The notes below the pieces were generated by a model. It was not told the origin of the DNA, did not search any database, and saw only the letters and a list, made by a program, of their open reading frames with translations. From Allochromatium humboldtianum (GTDB lineage: Bacteria; Pseudomonadota; Gammaproteobacteria; Chromatiales; Chromatiaceae): a stretch of DNA of 64,000 nt. The DNA lies in NCBI RefSeq assembly GCF_013385175.1, contig NZ_JABZEO010000005.1:1-64000 (forward strand), written 5' to 3'. How positions within the stretch are numbered: the stretch's first letter is position 1; every line of letters begins with the position of its first letter. A program made the translations under genes and the position numbers. Shown here in pieces: positions 17,974-26,711 of the stretch.

Positions 17974-19005
17974 TTAGTCAATGGGGGGGGCGTAGTGGAG
18001 TCCACCCTGATTCCAGAGCCGGTTGAGGCCGCGCTCGATCTTAAGCGGGCTGTCGCGCCCGACGTTGCGCTCATAGATCTCGCCGTAGTTGCCAACGGCC
18101 TTCACCGCTCGTGTTACCCAGTGGGGCGCGATCCCCAGCGCGCGGGCGATGACCTCGTGCTCGTCGGCGGTCTGCCGCACCAGGGGGTTCTTGTTCTCCG
18201 CGATGACCGCATCGACGTTGTCGCGAGTGACGCCGTTTTCCTCCGCGAGGATCAGGACGTTCAGCACCCACCGGATCACCGTGGCCCACTCCGGATCGCC
18301 GCCCCAAACGGCGGGGCTGAGCGGCTCCTTGGAGATGCGTTCGGGCAGGATCACGAAGGCGTGCGGGTCTTCGGGCGCCTGCAGGCGCAGGGCGGTCAAC
18401 AGGGCCGCGTCCGCGGTGTAGGCGCGACAGCGGCCGGCGAAGAACGCCTGCGCCGCCTCGCTGTCCGACTCACTCACCAGCAGCTTCATGGACCAGCCTT
18501 GCGCCTCGAAATAGGTCTCCAGGTTGCGCTGGTTCGTCGTTCCCGTCTTGACGCAGAGGGTCGCGCCATTGAGGTCGGCGAGCGTCGCGATCTGGGCGGC
18601 GGCCGGAACCATGAAACCCTGGCCGTCGTAGAAGAGGATCCCTGGAAACCGAACCCTCAACACTGCCTCGCGGGTGAGGTTCCAGGTGGTGTTGTTCAAC
18701 AACAGGTCGATTCGGCGCGTTTGCAGTGCCGGGAAGCGGGCCGGGGCGAGCACTGGCACGAGTTCGATCTTGTCCGGGTCTTCCAGGACTGCCGCCGCCA
18801 CCGCACGACAGAAGTCCACGTTGAACCCGCGCCAGTGTCCGCCGGCGTCGCGCTCGGAGAAGCCCGGGACGCCTTCGCTGACTCCACAGCGCACTTGGCC
18901 GCGGGCCTTGACGCCATGCAATACCTCACCGGCCTCGACCCGCGGCAGAACCGTGAGCGTCAGGACCAGCAGGGCGGCGCCACAAACCGTCCAGTCGATT
19001 TTCAT
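17974..19005 (-). CDS. Periplasmic solute-binding protein, amino-acid (AapJ/BztA) type
   Basis: 343 residues. A signal peptide (about 1-25, ending VEA-GEVL) precedes a class II periplasmic binding fold: VKARGQVRCGVSEGVPGFS, GFNVDFCRAVAAAVL, RRIDLLLNNTTWNLTRE, and TLCVKTGTTNQRNLETYF. The late motif NPLVRQTADEHEVIARALGIAPHWVTRAVKAVGNYGEIYERNVG is typical of general L-amino-acid binding proteins (AapJ, BztA). Those normally serve ABC importers, but no ABC permease or ATPase gene is nearby. The only adjacent transporter is the SLC13-type permease downstream. Confidence 0.88.
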   Translation of the reverse strand: MKIDWTVCGAALLVLTLTVLPRVEAGEVLHGVKARGQVRCGVSEGVPGFSERDAGGHWRGFNVDFCRAVAAAVLEDPDKIELVPVLAPARFPALQTRRIDLLLNNTTWNLTREAVLRVRFPGILFYDGQGFMVPAAAQIATLADLNGATLCVKTGTTNQRNLETYFEAQGWSMKLLVSESDSEAAQAFFAGRCRAYTADAALLTALRLQAPEDPHAFVILPERISKEPLSPAVWGGDPEWATVIRWVLNVLILAEENGVTRDNVDAVIAENKNPLVRQTADEHEVIARALGIAPHWVTRAVKAVGNYGEIYERNVGRDSPLKIERGLNRLWNQGGLHYAPPID

Positions 19006-19377
19006 CCGGGGCCTCCAAGTGAATGAGTGAGCATTAACAGCGATCCGCCAGGGAGGGAACGCGCCCAGAACCGAGGCCAGGCCCCAAATATAACAATTAA
19101 AGGGGCCTGGATGGACTCGACTTTGGTCATTTTCCCTGACCAGTAACTCTTTTTTTATCAGTAACTTACAAGACGCAAGAAAAATAGCGAGGGGTCAAAA
19201 TCCGGCGTTCGTGCGTCCAGACCCCCTCTAATTTTCCACCCCTACGGAGGGTATAAGAGTCCAAAAATGGCCAAAGTCGAGATGGAATTATTTTCCAGGC
19301 ACCAAAACAGCCCACAATCAATCGTCTAACGAGCGCCGGCGTCAGCGCCCGAGGGCGTCGAAAACAAACCTGGACCC
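19006..19377. other. AT-richer intergenic spacer at the right edge of the insert
   Basis: No coding frame is convincing. The stretch contains T- and A-rich runs (about 19150-19186), a GGGGTC...GACCCC inverted pair (about 19193-19225) and the longer inverted repeat listed separately. Composition differs clearly from the flanking core genes, as expected of mobile or junction DNA. Confidence 0.6.
19117..19280. repeat. Inverted repeat of a small palindromic element
   Basis: TCGACTTTGGTCATTTT (19117-19133) is the reverse complement of 19264-19280 with one mismatch. Outside both arms a related GCCTGGA motif recurs (about 19104 and, reversed, about 19302), so the element may span roughly 19101-19307. 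It has no gene of its own and could be a non-autonomous element (MITE- or REP-like). Confidence 0.55.
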
Positions 19378-19494
19378 TTATTTCATCAAATCGTAGCGCG
19401 TGGCGACCGAGTCGAAGACCTCGCGCACGCGCTTGGCCTTCTCCTGGACCGGCACCTGCTTATAGCCGAAATGGGTGGTGTTCTGATCGGACAT
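19378..19494 (-). pseudogene. Truncated duplicate of the ubiE start
   Basis: 38 codons beginning like intact ubiE ([19 protein letters not shown]) and identical to it through ...VATRYD, then diverging to LMK and a TAA stop at 19378-19380. It keeps the original position behind DUF971 and hslU, where ubiE normally sits. It probably marks the ancestral operon junction, with the functional copy now 4 kb away. No function is expected. Confidence 0.88.
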
Positions 19495-19564
19495 GCTGTA
19501 TCCCGGTGACGAATTGGGGTTCATGGGCGCGGACACGCGCCCACGGCGATGGGCGCCTATCTTA
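19390..19564. repeat. Direct repeat copy B: 5' end and leader of ubiE
   Basis: 175 bp matching 15149-15323 in the same orientation; 19390-19534 is identical over 145 bp. This copy adjoins the DUF971 gene and carries only the truncated ubiE start. Its outer 30 bp differ from copy A, so one side has drifted or was joined to a related but not identical sequence. Confidence 0.93.
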
Positions 19565-19609
19565 AACCGTCGCGGCACGCCGTGGGTGATTGGCGCGCTC
19601 GTGGCTCGA

Positions 19610-19972
19610 TCAGGACTGGAACACCTTGCGCGTGTGGCCGGCCTGCTTGAGTTCGTCGAGATAGGCGTTCCAGCGCTGCTCGTACTCGGCGCCGAGACGG
19701 TAGAGATAGTCCCAGGAATAGAGGCCGGTGTTGTGCTCGTCGTCGAAGTGCAGACAGACGGCATAGTTGCCGACCGGTTCGATGCGGTCGATGCCGACAT
19801 CTTCCTTGCCGACCTGGAGCACGCGCTCGTCAGGATTGTGGCCCTGAACCTCGGCCGAGGGCGAATAGACCCGCAGATATTCGCAGGGCAGCTTGAAGCG
19901 GGTGCCGTCCTCGTAGGCGACTTCGAGCACGCGGGATTGGCGGTGCAGATTCAACTCGATGGGTACTGGCAT
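19610..19972 (-). CDS. DUF971 protein (gamma-butyrobetaine hydroxylase-like N-terminal domain)
   Basis: 120 residues, the normal size of stand-alone DUF971 proteins. Family patterns are LNLHRQSRVLEVAYEDGTRFKLPCEYLRVYSPSAEV and GNYAVCLHFDDEHNTGLYSWDYLYRLG. The domain also occurs in [4Fe-4S] carrier-like and hydroxylase proteins, and the exact role is unknown. It follows hslV and hslU on the same strand; in relatives ubiE comes directly after it, a link broken here by the insert. Confidence 0.9.
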   Translation of the reverse strand: MPVPIELNLHRQSRVLEVAYEDGTRFKLPCEYLRVYSPSAEVQGHNPDERVLQVGKEDVGIDRIEPVGNYAVCLHFDDEHNTGLYSWDYLYRLGAEYEQRWNAYLDELKQAGHTRKVFQS

Positions 19973-20004
19973 GATGTCTCGAATCCGTGGTCGGTGGTCT
20001 GAAA

Positions 20005-21333
20005 CTACAGGATGTAACGCGACAGATCCTCGTCGGCGGCGAGATCGGCCATGTTCTGGTCGACATAGGCGGCGTTGATGGTCACGGTCACGCGGTCGAG
20101 TTCGGTGGCGTTGTAGGAGACATCCTCCAGCAGCCGCTCCAGGACCGTGTGCAGACGCCGCGCGCCGATGTTCTCGGTCTTCTCGTTGACCTGCCAGGCG
20201 ATCTCGGCGATACGGCGGATGCCGTCTTCGGTGAACTCCAGGTTCACGCCTTCGGTGGCCAGCAGGGCTTTGTACTGGTCGGTGAGCGAGGCGTCCGGCT
20301 CGGTGAGGATGCGCACGAAATCATCCGTGCTCAGGGCCTTGAGTTCGACCCGGATCGGCAGTCGGCCCTGAAGCTCCGGGATCAGATCCGACGGCTTGGA
20401 CAGATGGAAGGCGCCCGAGGCGATGAAGAGAATGTGGTCGGTGCGCACGGCGCCATGCTTGGTCGAGACGGTACTGCCCTCGACCAGCGGCAGCAGATCG
20501 CGTTGCACGCCCTCACGCGAGACGTCGGCCCCGGTGGTGCCTTCGCGCTTGGCGACCTTGTCGATCTCGTCGATGAAGACGATGCCGTTCTGCTCGACGT
20601 TCTCCAGGGCGCGCAGCTTCATCTCTTCGTCGTTGACGCGCTTGGCCGCTTCCTCGTCCTTCAGCAGCTTGCGTGCATCGCGGATGCGCAGCTTGCGCCG
20701 CTTGGTGCGGCTCTGGCCGAGATTCTGGAACAGCCCCTGGAGCTGGTTCGACATCTCTTCCATGCCGGGCGGGGCCATGATCTCGACCCCGAGCGGCGCG
20801 GCCGAGACCTGGATCTCGATCTCGCGATCGTCCATGTCGCCGGAACGCAGTTTGGCGCGCAGCTTCTCGCGCGTGGTCGAGCTGACCGTCGAGCGGCTGT
20901 CTTCCTCGAAGTCGGACGGAGGCGGCAGCAGAACGTCGAGGATGCGCTCCTCGGCCGCCGCCTCGGCCAGATCGGCGAGCTTGGCCATCTCCTGCTCACG
21001 CGCCATCTTCACGCCGATGTCGGCCAGATCGCGGATGATCGAATCGACCTCGCGCCCGACATAGCCGACCTCGGTGAACTTGGTCGCCTCGACCTTGATG
21101 AAGGGCGCGTTGGCGAGCTTGGCCAGACGGCGGGCGATCTCGGTTTTGCCCACGCCGGTCGGGCCGATCATGAGGATGTTCTTAGGCGTGATCTCGGAGC
21201 GCATCGGCTCTTCGATCTGAGCACGGCGCCAGCGGTTGCGCAGCGCGATGGCCACGGCGCGCTTGGCGTCACTCTGGCCGACGATGTGTTTGTCGAGTTC
21301 GGCGACGATGCGTTGGGGGGTGATTTCAGACAT
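20005..21333 (-). CDS. hslU: HslU, ATPase subunit of the HslVU protease
   Basis: 442 residues. The start [20 protein letters not shown], Walker [23 protein letters not shown], the pore motif GYVGREVD, the helical I-domain (about 110-240), Walker [15 protein letters not shown] and the C-terminal DLSRYIL tail that inserts into HslV are all present. It unfolds substrates and feeds them to the HslV chamber. 90 bp downstream of hslV in the same operon. Confidence 0.98.
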   Translation of the reverse strand: MSEITPQRIVAELDKHIVGQSDAKRAVAIALRNRWRRAQIEEPMRSEITPKNILMIGPTGVGKTEIARRLAKLANAPFIKVEATKFTEVGYVGREVDSIIRDLADIGVKMAREQEMAKLADLAEAAAEERILDVLLPPPSDFEEDSRSTVSSTTREKLRAKLRSGDMDDREIEIQVSAAPLGVEIMAPPGMEEMSNQLQGLFQNLGQSRTKRRKLRIRDARKLLKDEEAAKRVNDEEMKLRALENVEQNGIVFIDEIDKVAKREGTTGADVSREGVQRDLLPLVEGSTVSTKHGAVRTDHILFIASGAFHLSKPSDLIPELQGRLPIRVELKALSTDDFVRILTEPDASLTDQYKALLATEGVNLEFTEDGIRRIAEIAWQVNEKTENIGARRLHTVLERLLEDVSYNATELDRVTVTINAAYVDQNMADLAADEDLSRYIL

Positions 21334-21423
21334 GGAAGCTGCTGGTCGATTGGGCCGGCCGGGGATTGTCGGTTGTCGTCAGTGTGAACACACGGATTTG
21401 GGCGACGGCTGGAGCGGATCCGG

Positions 21424-21972
<549 letters not shown>

Positions 21973-22057
21973 TGAACTTGACTGCCGAACGCTGGACTGC
22001 GGACATCTTAATCGAAAAGCACCGCGATCCCGAAACGCGATCGTTGGCGATCAGTGG

Positions 22058-22477
22058 CTACGAAGCGCGCCGATAGTCGGCGCGCGAGCCGGTCAGATCC
22101 CAGGCGAAGGTGCAGTCCAGATGCGACAGCACCGAGATCAGCCCGCTCTCGCCGTCCTCGATCATGACTGCCACCGGTGCGCGGCGTCCGAACTGCTTGT
22201 TGGCGCGTCGCACCCAGAGCTTGCGCATCTCGGGATTGCGCGGGAAATAGGTGTGGAGCGCCTGCTCGATGCGGTTCAGATAGGCGACACGCCGGTTGAC
22301 CGCCGGGTCGTCGGGAAAGACGTCCTGATCGTGGAAGCGCCCGATGTGGCGTGCCTTGATCGTCTCCGGCAGTTGCAGGAGACCGGCGATGTCGCGTGCA
22401 GCCAGTCCCCAGTCCTCCAGGAGCTGCATGGTGCGACGGGTCAGCCGCAGGCGTTCGTCGAGTGTGAGTTCGGTCAT
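22058..22477 (-). CDS. Orphan Xre/MbcA/ParS-type antitoxin (DUF2384)
   Basis: 139 residues. An N-terminal helix-turn-helix-like part (LTLDERLRLTRRTMQLLEDWGL) is followed by a DUF2384-type C-terminal domain (RVAYLNRIEQALHTYFPRNPEMRKLWVRRANKQFGRRAPVAVMIEDGESGLISVLSHLD). Such proteins neutralise RES-domain toxins that deplete NAD or modify targets. No RES gene is on either side: hslV follows downstream and a different antitoxin diverges upstream. It may be a domesticated regulator or a leftover. It opens the run of toxin-antitoxin genes. Confidence 0.75.
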   Translation of the reverse strand: MTELTLDERLRLTRRTMQLLEDWGLAARDIAGLLQLPETIKARHIGRFHDQDVFPDDPAVNRRVAYLNRIEQALHTYFPRNPEMRKLWVRRANKQFGRRAPVAVMIEDGESGLISVLSHLDCTFAWDLTGSRADYRRAS

Positions 22478-22600
22478 GGGCAGCCTCTCGATCCAGATTG
22501 TTGCGGTCGTGGACGCGATTCAAGCGTTTAAATGGCGTCGATATGACCGAGTTCCAAGCTCGGAATCGCGTGAGGCGTGTGATGCGATCGACGGCGCTGA

Positions 22601-22629
22601 TTGTCCATCTTGCGCGAGTTGTCTAGACT
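22601..22629 (+). promoter_or_regulatory. Putative promoter of the first PIN toxin-antitoxin module
   Basis: TTGTCC (22601-22606), a 17-bp spacer and TAGACT (22624-22629) lie 36 bp before the antitoxin start, with a CAGGAG ribosome-binding site at about 22651. Predicted by eye. Confidence 0.4.
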
Positions 22630-22664
22630 TAGTCCATTGACTCAACCAACCAGGAGTGGCTGCG

Positions 22665-22901
22665 ATGAGCCTGACCGTCAACGTCCATGAAGCCAAGACC
22701 CATTTCTCCCGCCTGCTGGAGCAGGCCCATGCCGGACAGGAGATCATCCTGGCCAAGGCCGGCAAGCCCTATGCACGCCTGATGCCCCTGGCGCCGACCA
22801 CCGGCCGGCGGCGTCCCGGCCGTCTCCAGGGGCGCTTGAGCGAGACCTTCTTCGATCCACTCACCGAAGAGGAGTTGGCCGCCTGGGAACAGGGGGCATG
22901 A
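22665..22901 (+). CDS. Phd/YefM-family antitoxin
   Basis: 78 residues. The Phd/YefM fold is indicated by LTVNVHEAKTHFSRLLEQAHAGQEIILAKAGKPYARLMPL, a DNA-binding N-terminus that autorepresses the locus. The C-terminal tail (LSETFFDPLTEEELAAWEQ) would wrap the toxin. The CAGGAG ribosome-binding site favours this ATG over one three codons upstream. It overlaps the toxin start by 4 bp (ATGA), the usual coupling in type II modules. Confidence 0.92.
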   Translation: MSLTVNVHEAKTHFSRLLEQAHAGQEIILAKAGKPYARLMPLAPTTGRRRPGRLQGRLSETFFDPLTEEELAAWEQGA

Positions 22902-23284
22902 GAATCCTGCTCGATACCCACGCCTTTCTCTGGTGGGTCACAGACGACCCACGCCTGTCCGCCGCCGCGCGTGCGGCGATCGGCGACGATATGAACGACG
23001 TGCTGGTCAGCGCCGCCAGCGCCTGGGAGATCGCCACCAAGCATCGTTTGGGTAAGCTCGGCGAGGCGGCCGGAGTCGTCGCACGCTTCGGCGAATTGGT
23101 GGCCGCCGATGGCTTCGAGCATCTGCCCGTCAGCTACCTTCATGCGCTCAAGGCCGGACGCTATCCAAACGCACATCGCGATCCGTTCGATCGAATGCTC
23201 GCCGCACAAAGCGCGCTGGAAGGGGTGCCACTCGTCACCCGCAACCCCGCGTTCGATGACTTTGGCATCCAAACGCTGTGGTGA
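22898..23284 (+). CDS. PIN-domain toxin (VapC-like ribonuclease)
   Basis: 128 residues. PIN-domain acidic residues are visible: Asp6 in ILLDTHAFLWW, Glu in VSAASAWEIATKHRLGKL and Asp in HRDPFDRMLAAQA, followed by LVTRNPAFDDF. Such toxins cleave tRNA or rRNA. They pair with Phd-type antitoxins, here translated just upstream. The stop is immediately followed by a degenerate copy of the spoT 3' end. Confidence 0.92.
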   Translation: MRILLDTHAFLWWVTDDPRLSAAARAAIGDDMNDVLVSAASAWEIATKHRLGKLGEAAGVVARFGELVAADGFEHLPVSYLHALKAGRYPNAHRDPFDRMLAAQSALEGVPLVTRNPAFDDFGIQTLW

Positions 23285-23287
23285 ACC

Positions 23288-23434
23288 GCTCAGGATCGTG
23301 TGATGCGCGTGATGCGATCGACCAGCGGGATGAGCCGCACCCGGCGCATGATGCGCGCGAGATGATGGCGGCTTCTGACCAGGATTCGGAATTCCAGCTC
23401 GATGTTGGAGCCGAGTTCGGCGATCGCCCCGGCG
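23288..23434 (-). pseudogene. Degenerate copy of the 3' end of spoT
   Basis: 147 bp aligning with 24097-24282 (the last part of spoT) in the same orientation. It has scattered substitutions and an internal loss of about 39 bp between GGAATTC and GATGTTGG. It includes the spoT stop region (GCTCAGGATCG) but no frame is preserved. It separates the two toxin-antitoxin modules; a still shorter match (14 exact bases, 22579-22592) lies left of the first module. Confidence 0.85.
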
Positions 23435-23462
23435 TTGTCGTACTTGGCTCAACGGTGCACGT

Positions 23463-23846
23463 TTAGCTGCTATGGCCAATGCGTTGCAGGGCTTTGTTGA
23501 GCTTGCCGTCGAAGGTGAAGACTGTTTGCTGTTCCACACGGTGATAGGCCAGGAGCAAGGCGTCCACGAAGTCGAGGGTGCTGTCGCGATAGATCTCCAG
23601 CGCTTTCAGGAACACCGTCGGTTTCTCCATCGTGACGGATGTTTCAGCCAGTAACCGCTCAAGCTGGTGCTGAATCTCCGCGCGCTCGACCGCATAGACC
23701 TTCTGCAACACGTACACCACCTCACAGGCGACTTCCATCGGCAGGGTCACGACCTGCTGCTCAAGGATCTCTTGGGCCTTGGCGGACAGCTCGACATGGT
23801 CATCCAACAGATAGCGCAGCACGACATTGGCATCAACGAGATTCAT
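23463..23846 (-). CDS. PIN-domain toxin, second module
   Basis: 127 residues from the ATG at 23846; a GTG three codons earlier is possible. PIN motifs are LVDANVVLRYLLDDH with the first catalytic Asp, the Glu of MEVACEVVYVLQKVY, DSTLDFVDALLLAYH and FTFDGKLNKAL. A predicted ribonuclease of a type II toxin-antitoxin pair. It overlaps the preceding antitoxin gene by 14 bp. Unlike the first module it is on the minus strand and of a different PIN subfamily, so the two were acquired separately. Confidence 0.9.
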   Translation of the reverse strand: MNLVDANVVLRYLLDDHVELSAKAQEILEQQVVTLPMEVACEVVYVLQKVYAVERAEIQHQLERLLAETSVTMEKPTVFLKALEIYRDSTLDFVDALLLAYHRVEQQTVFTFDGKLNKALQRIGHSS

Positions 23847-24075
23847 CCGGTTCACTCACCGCCGACAGCCAGGCGCTCGATTCCTGAGACATCAATTCAG
23901 GCTTGGCATACTGTTTCAGGCAACCGCGCAAACTTTTTCGGGTCGACGCCTGTTCTGACATGTCAGGCTGTGCGTGAAGTACGATGATCTCGACTTCCTG
24001 TCCCCAGAATTGCTCGGGCAAATCGAGACAAACCTGACCGTTTTCAACGGTTTGAATGGTGCGAATTGCTTCCAT
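23833..24075 (-). CDS. Antitoxin partner of the second PIN toxin
   Basis: 80 residues. The N-terminus MEAIRTIQTVENGQVCLDLPEQFWGQEVEIIVL resembles AbrB/DUF2281-type swapped-hairpin antitoxins. The C-terminal half is the likely toxin-binding tail. An AGGGATC precedes the ATG. The gene starts 24 bp after the end of spoT on the same strand, so it may be read through from spoT as well as from its own promoter. The larger upstream frame lies inside spoT and is not used. Confidence 0.78.
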   Translation of the reverse strand: MEAIRTIQTVENGQVCLDLPEQFWGQEVEIIVLHAQPDMSEQASTRKSLRGCLKQYAKPELMSQESSAWLSAVSEPDESR

Positions 24076-24098
24076 TATTTGATCCCTTTTTTGGTGGC

Positions 24099-26399
24099 TC
24101 AGGATCGCGTGATGCGCATGATTCGATCGACCGGCGGGATGAGCCGCACCCGACGCATGATGCGCGCCAGATGATGACGGCTCTTGACCAGGATGCGGAA
24201 TTCGAGATCCGTCATCATGCCATCCTTCTCGATGGTCTGGACGTTCTCGATGTTGGAGCCGAGTTCGGCGATCGCCCCGGCGATCACGGCCAGCACGCCG
24301 CGCCGATTGCTGACCTCGACCCGGATCTCGGTGGCGAACTCGCCCTCGGGTTCCCTGGACCACTCGACATCGAGCCGCTTGTCGCGCTTGCCTTCCAGCC
24401 CGCCGAGATTACGGCACTCGGCGCGATGGACCACGATGCCGCGCCCCGGACTGAAGACGGCCGTGATGGCGTCGCCCGGAATCGGGCGGCAGCAGCCCGC
24501 GAAGTTGACCACCATGCCCTCGGTGCCCCGGATGGCGAGCCGATGCGGATGCACGTCCTGATCCCCCCGCTCGGCGGCAGGCGCGTCGGACTCCTCGCCC
24601 TCGATGCCCGCCAGACGCCGCGCGATCAGCGGCGCCAGCCGGTTGCCCAGACCGATCTCGCCGAACAGATCCTCCAGGCTCTCCAGACCCGTTTCCTCCA
24701 GATAGGCCGCCAGGCGCAGGGGCTCGAGCGTCTCGACCTCAGCGCCCAGCGGGGTCAGTTCGGCGTTCAGCAGCCGTCGACCAAGCGCCTGGGCCTCGCG
24801 CTGCTTGATGTTCTTGAGGTGTCCGCGGATGTTGACGCGCGCCTTGGCCGTGACCACGAAGTTCAGCCAGCCCGGATTGGGCCGCGCGCCGGGCGCGGTG
24901 ATGATCTCGACCGTCTGGCCATTGCGCAGCGGCGTGCTCAGCGGCGCCATGCGCCGGTCGATGCGCGCGGCCACACAGGTATTGCCCACGTCCGAGTGGA
25001 TGGCATAGGCGAAGTCGACCACGGTCGCGCCGCGCTTGAGCGAGTGAATGCGCCCCTTGGGCGTGAAGACATAGACTTCGCCGGGAAACAGATCGACCTT
25101 GACGTGTTCCAGGAATTCGACCGAATTGCCCGCGTCGCGCTGCATCTCCAGCAGGTTCTGCAACCAGTCGGCGGCGAGCGCGGCCGGATTGGCGGTGGAG
25201 GACTGGACGCCGCTCTTGTACATCCAGTGCGCGGCGATCCCGGACTCGGCCAGACGCTGCATGTCCTCGGTGCGGATCTGGATCTCGATCTGGATGCCCT
25301 GGGGGCCGATCAGGGCGGTGTGGAGTGACTGGTAGCCGTTGGCCTTGGGGATGGCGATGTAGTCCTTGAAGCGTCCGGGGACCGGCTTGTAGAGATTGTG
25401 GACCAGTCCCAGCACCCGATAACAGGTGTCGACCCGATCGACCGTCACCCGGAAGGCGAAGACATCGGCCAGTTCGGAGAAGCCGCGCGACTTGTCGCGC
25501 ATCTTGCGATAGATGCCGTAGAGATGTTTCTGACGCCCCTCGACCCGACCCTCGATGCCTTCCTGCTGCAAGGCATGGCGCAGCGCCGTCTCGACCAGGC
25601 CCACCATCTCGACCCGTGTTCCACCGCCGCGTCCCTGGAGCGCGCGCTGGATGACTTGACGCCGCCACGGCCAGTAGTGCGCGAAGCCCAGATCCTCCAG
25701 CTCGATGCGGATCCAGTTGATCCCGAGCCGGTTGGCGATCGGCGCGAAGATGTCGAGCGTCTCGCGTGAGATGCGCCGGCAGGCTTCCGGACTCATCGAG
25801 TCGAGCGTGCGCATGTTGTGCAGCCGGTCGGCGAGCTTGATCAGGATGACGCGGATGTCGCGCGTCATCGCCAGCAGCATCTTCTGCAGACTAGCGGCCT
25901 GCGCCTCGGCGCGCGACTTGAAGTCGAGCTTGGTGAGCTTGCTGACCCCATCGACCAGCTCGGCGACCTCCTCGCTGAAGGTCTCGGCCAACTGCGCTTT
26001 GTCGACCGGGGTGTCCTCGATGACGTCGTGCAGCAGCGCGGCGATCAGACATTGGTAGTCCATGCGCATCTCGGCCAGGATGCGCGCAACCGCCAGCGGG
26101 TGATAGATATAGGGCTCGCCCGACTTGCGCTTCTGGCCCTCGTGCGCCTCGGCGCCGAACAGATAGGCGTGGTAGCACGCCTTGATCTGATCCGCCGGCA
26201 GATAGCTGGCCAGATAGTCGCAGAAGTCGCTGACCAGATAGCGCGTATCACCCGCCAGCCAGGGCGGTTCGACAGGCGGCGTCCAGTCCAGTGGTCTGAG
26301 TGGCTGAACTTTTTGGACGGGCGCGTCCGAGCCGACCGCGCCCGACTCGGGCAACGCGGCCGGACGTCTGTCGGCGGTGGCCTCGTCAGTCCTTGGCAT
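24099..26399 (-). CDS. spoT: SpoT/Rsh bifunctional (p)ppGpp synthetase/hydrolase
   Basis: 766 residues; sets the level of the alarmone (p)ppGpp. The HD hydrolase domain is visible as [12 protein letters not shown]...[13 protein letters not shown] (about 98-150). The synthetase domain contains [25 protein letters not shown], and the TGS domain [31 protein letters not shown]. The C-terminal ACT domain covers about 690-760 ([29 protein letters not shown]). The N-terminal 65 residues are longer than in E. coli SpoT. Downstream of rpoZ with a 14-bp overlap. Its 3' end has been copied into the toxin-antitoxin region beyond it. Confidence 0.97.
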   Translation of the reverse strand: MPRTDEATADRRPAALPESGAVGSDAPVQKVQPLRPLDWTPPVEPPWLAGDTRYLVSDFCDYLASYLPADQIKACYHAYLFGAEAHEGQKRKSGEPYIYHPLAVARILAEMRMDYQCLIAALLHDVIEDTPVDKAQLAETFSEEVAELVDGVSKLTKLDFKSRAEAQAASLQKMLLAMTRDIRVILIKLADRLHNMRTLDSMSPEACRRISRETLDIFAPIANRLGINWIRIELEDLGFAHYWPWRRQVIQRALQGRGGGTRVEMVGLVETALRHALQQEGIEGRVEGRQKHLYGIYRKMRDKSRGFSELADVFAFRVTVDRVDTCYRVLGLVHNLYKPVPGRFKDYIAIPKANGYQSLHTALIGPQGIQIEIQIRTEDMQRLAESGIAAHWMYKSGVQSSTANPAALAADWLQNLLEMQRDAGNSVEFLEHVKVDLFPGEVYVFTPKGRIHSLKRGATVVDFAYAIHSDVGNTCVAARIDRRMAPLSTPLRNGQTVEIITAPGARPNPGWLNFVVTAKARVNIRGHLKNIKQREAQALGRRLLNAELTPLGAEVETLEPLRLAAYLEETGLESLEDLFGEIGLGNRLAPLIARRLAGIEGEESDAPAAERGDQDVHPHRLAIRGTEGMVVNFAGCCRPIPGDAITAVFSPGRGIVVHRAECRNLGGLEGKRDKRLDVEWSREPEGEFATEIRVEVSNRRGVLAVIAGAIAELGSNIENVQTIEKDGMMTDLEFRILVKSRHHLARIMRRVRLIPPVDRIMRITRS

Positions 26400-26700
26400 C
26401 CTTTCCGGATTCCGCGTCGTCGGCCTCGGGCGTGGCGGCGGCTGCGAATTCCTGAGCCAGCGCCTGTTCCAGAGCCGCCGCCGTGTCGTCCATTTCGCGC
26501 TGGGCCTCCTGGATCATGGCGTTGGTGATCTTGCCGGCGGCGATCTCGCGCAGAGCCAGGACCGTCGGCTTGTCGTTCTCCGGCGCCAGCAGCGGCTCGA
26601 CGCCATTGGCCAGTTGGCGCGCGCGCTTGGTAGCGAGCAGAACCAGATCGAAACGGTTGTCGACGTGTGCGAGGCAATCCTCGACCGTGATGCGGGCCAT
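26386..26700 (-). CDS. rpoZ: RNA polymerase omega subunit
   Basis: 104 residues. [33 protein letters not shown] is the conserved beta-prime-binding N-terminal half; the tail is acidic and longer than in E. coli (91). Omega assists polymerase assembly and forms one ppGpp-binding site, fitting its overlap with spoT. gmk lies directly upstream in the same direction, the standard gmk-rpoZ-spoT order. Confidence 0.97.
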   Translation of the reverse strand: MARITVEDCLAHVDNRFDLVLLATKRARQLANGVEPLLAPENDKPTVLALREIAAGKITNAMIQEAQREMDDTAAALEQALAQEFAAAATPEADDAESGKDAKD

Positions 26701-26711
26701 GGTGGTCTCCT

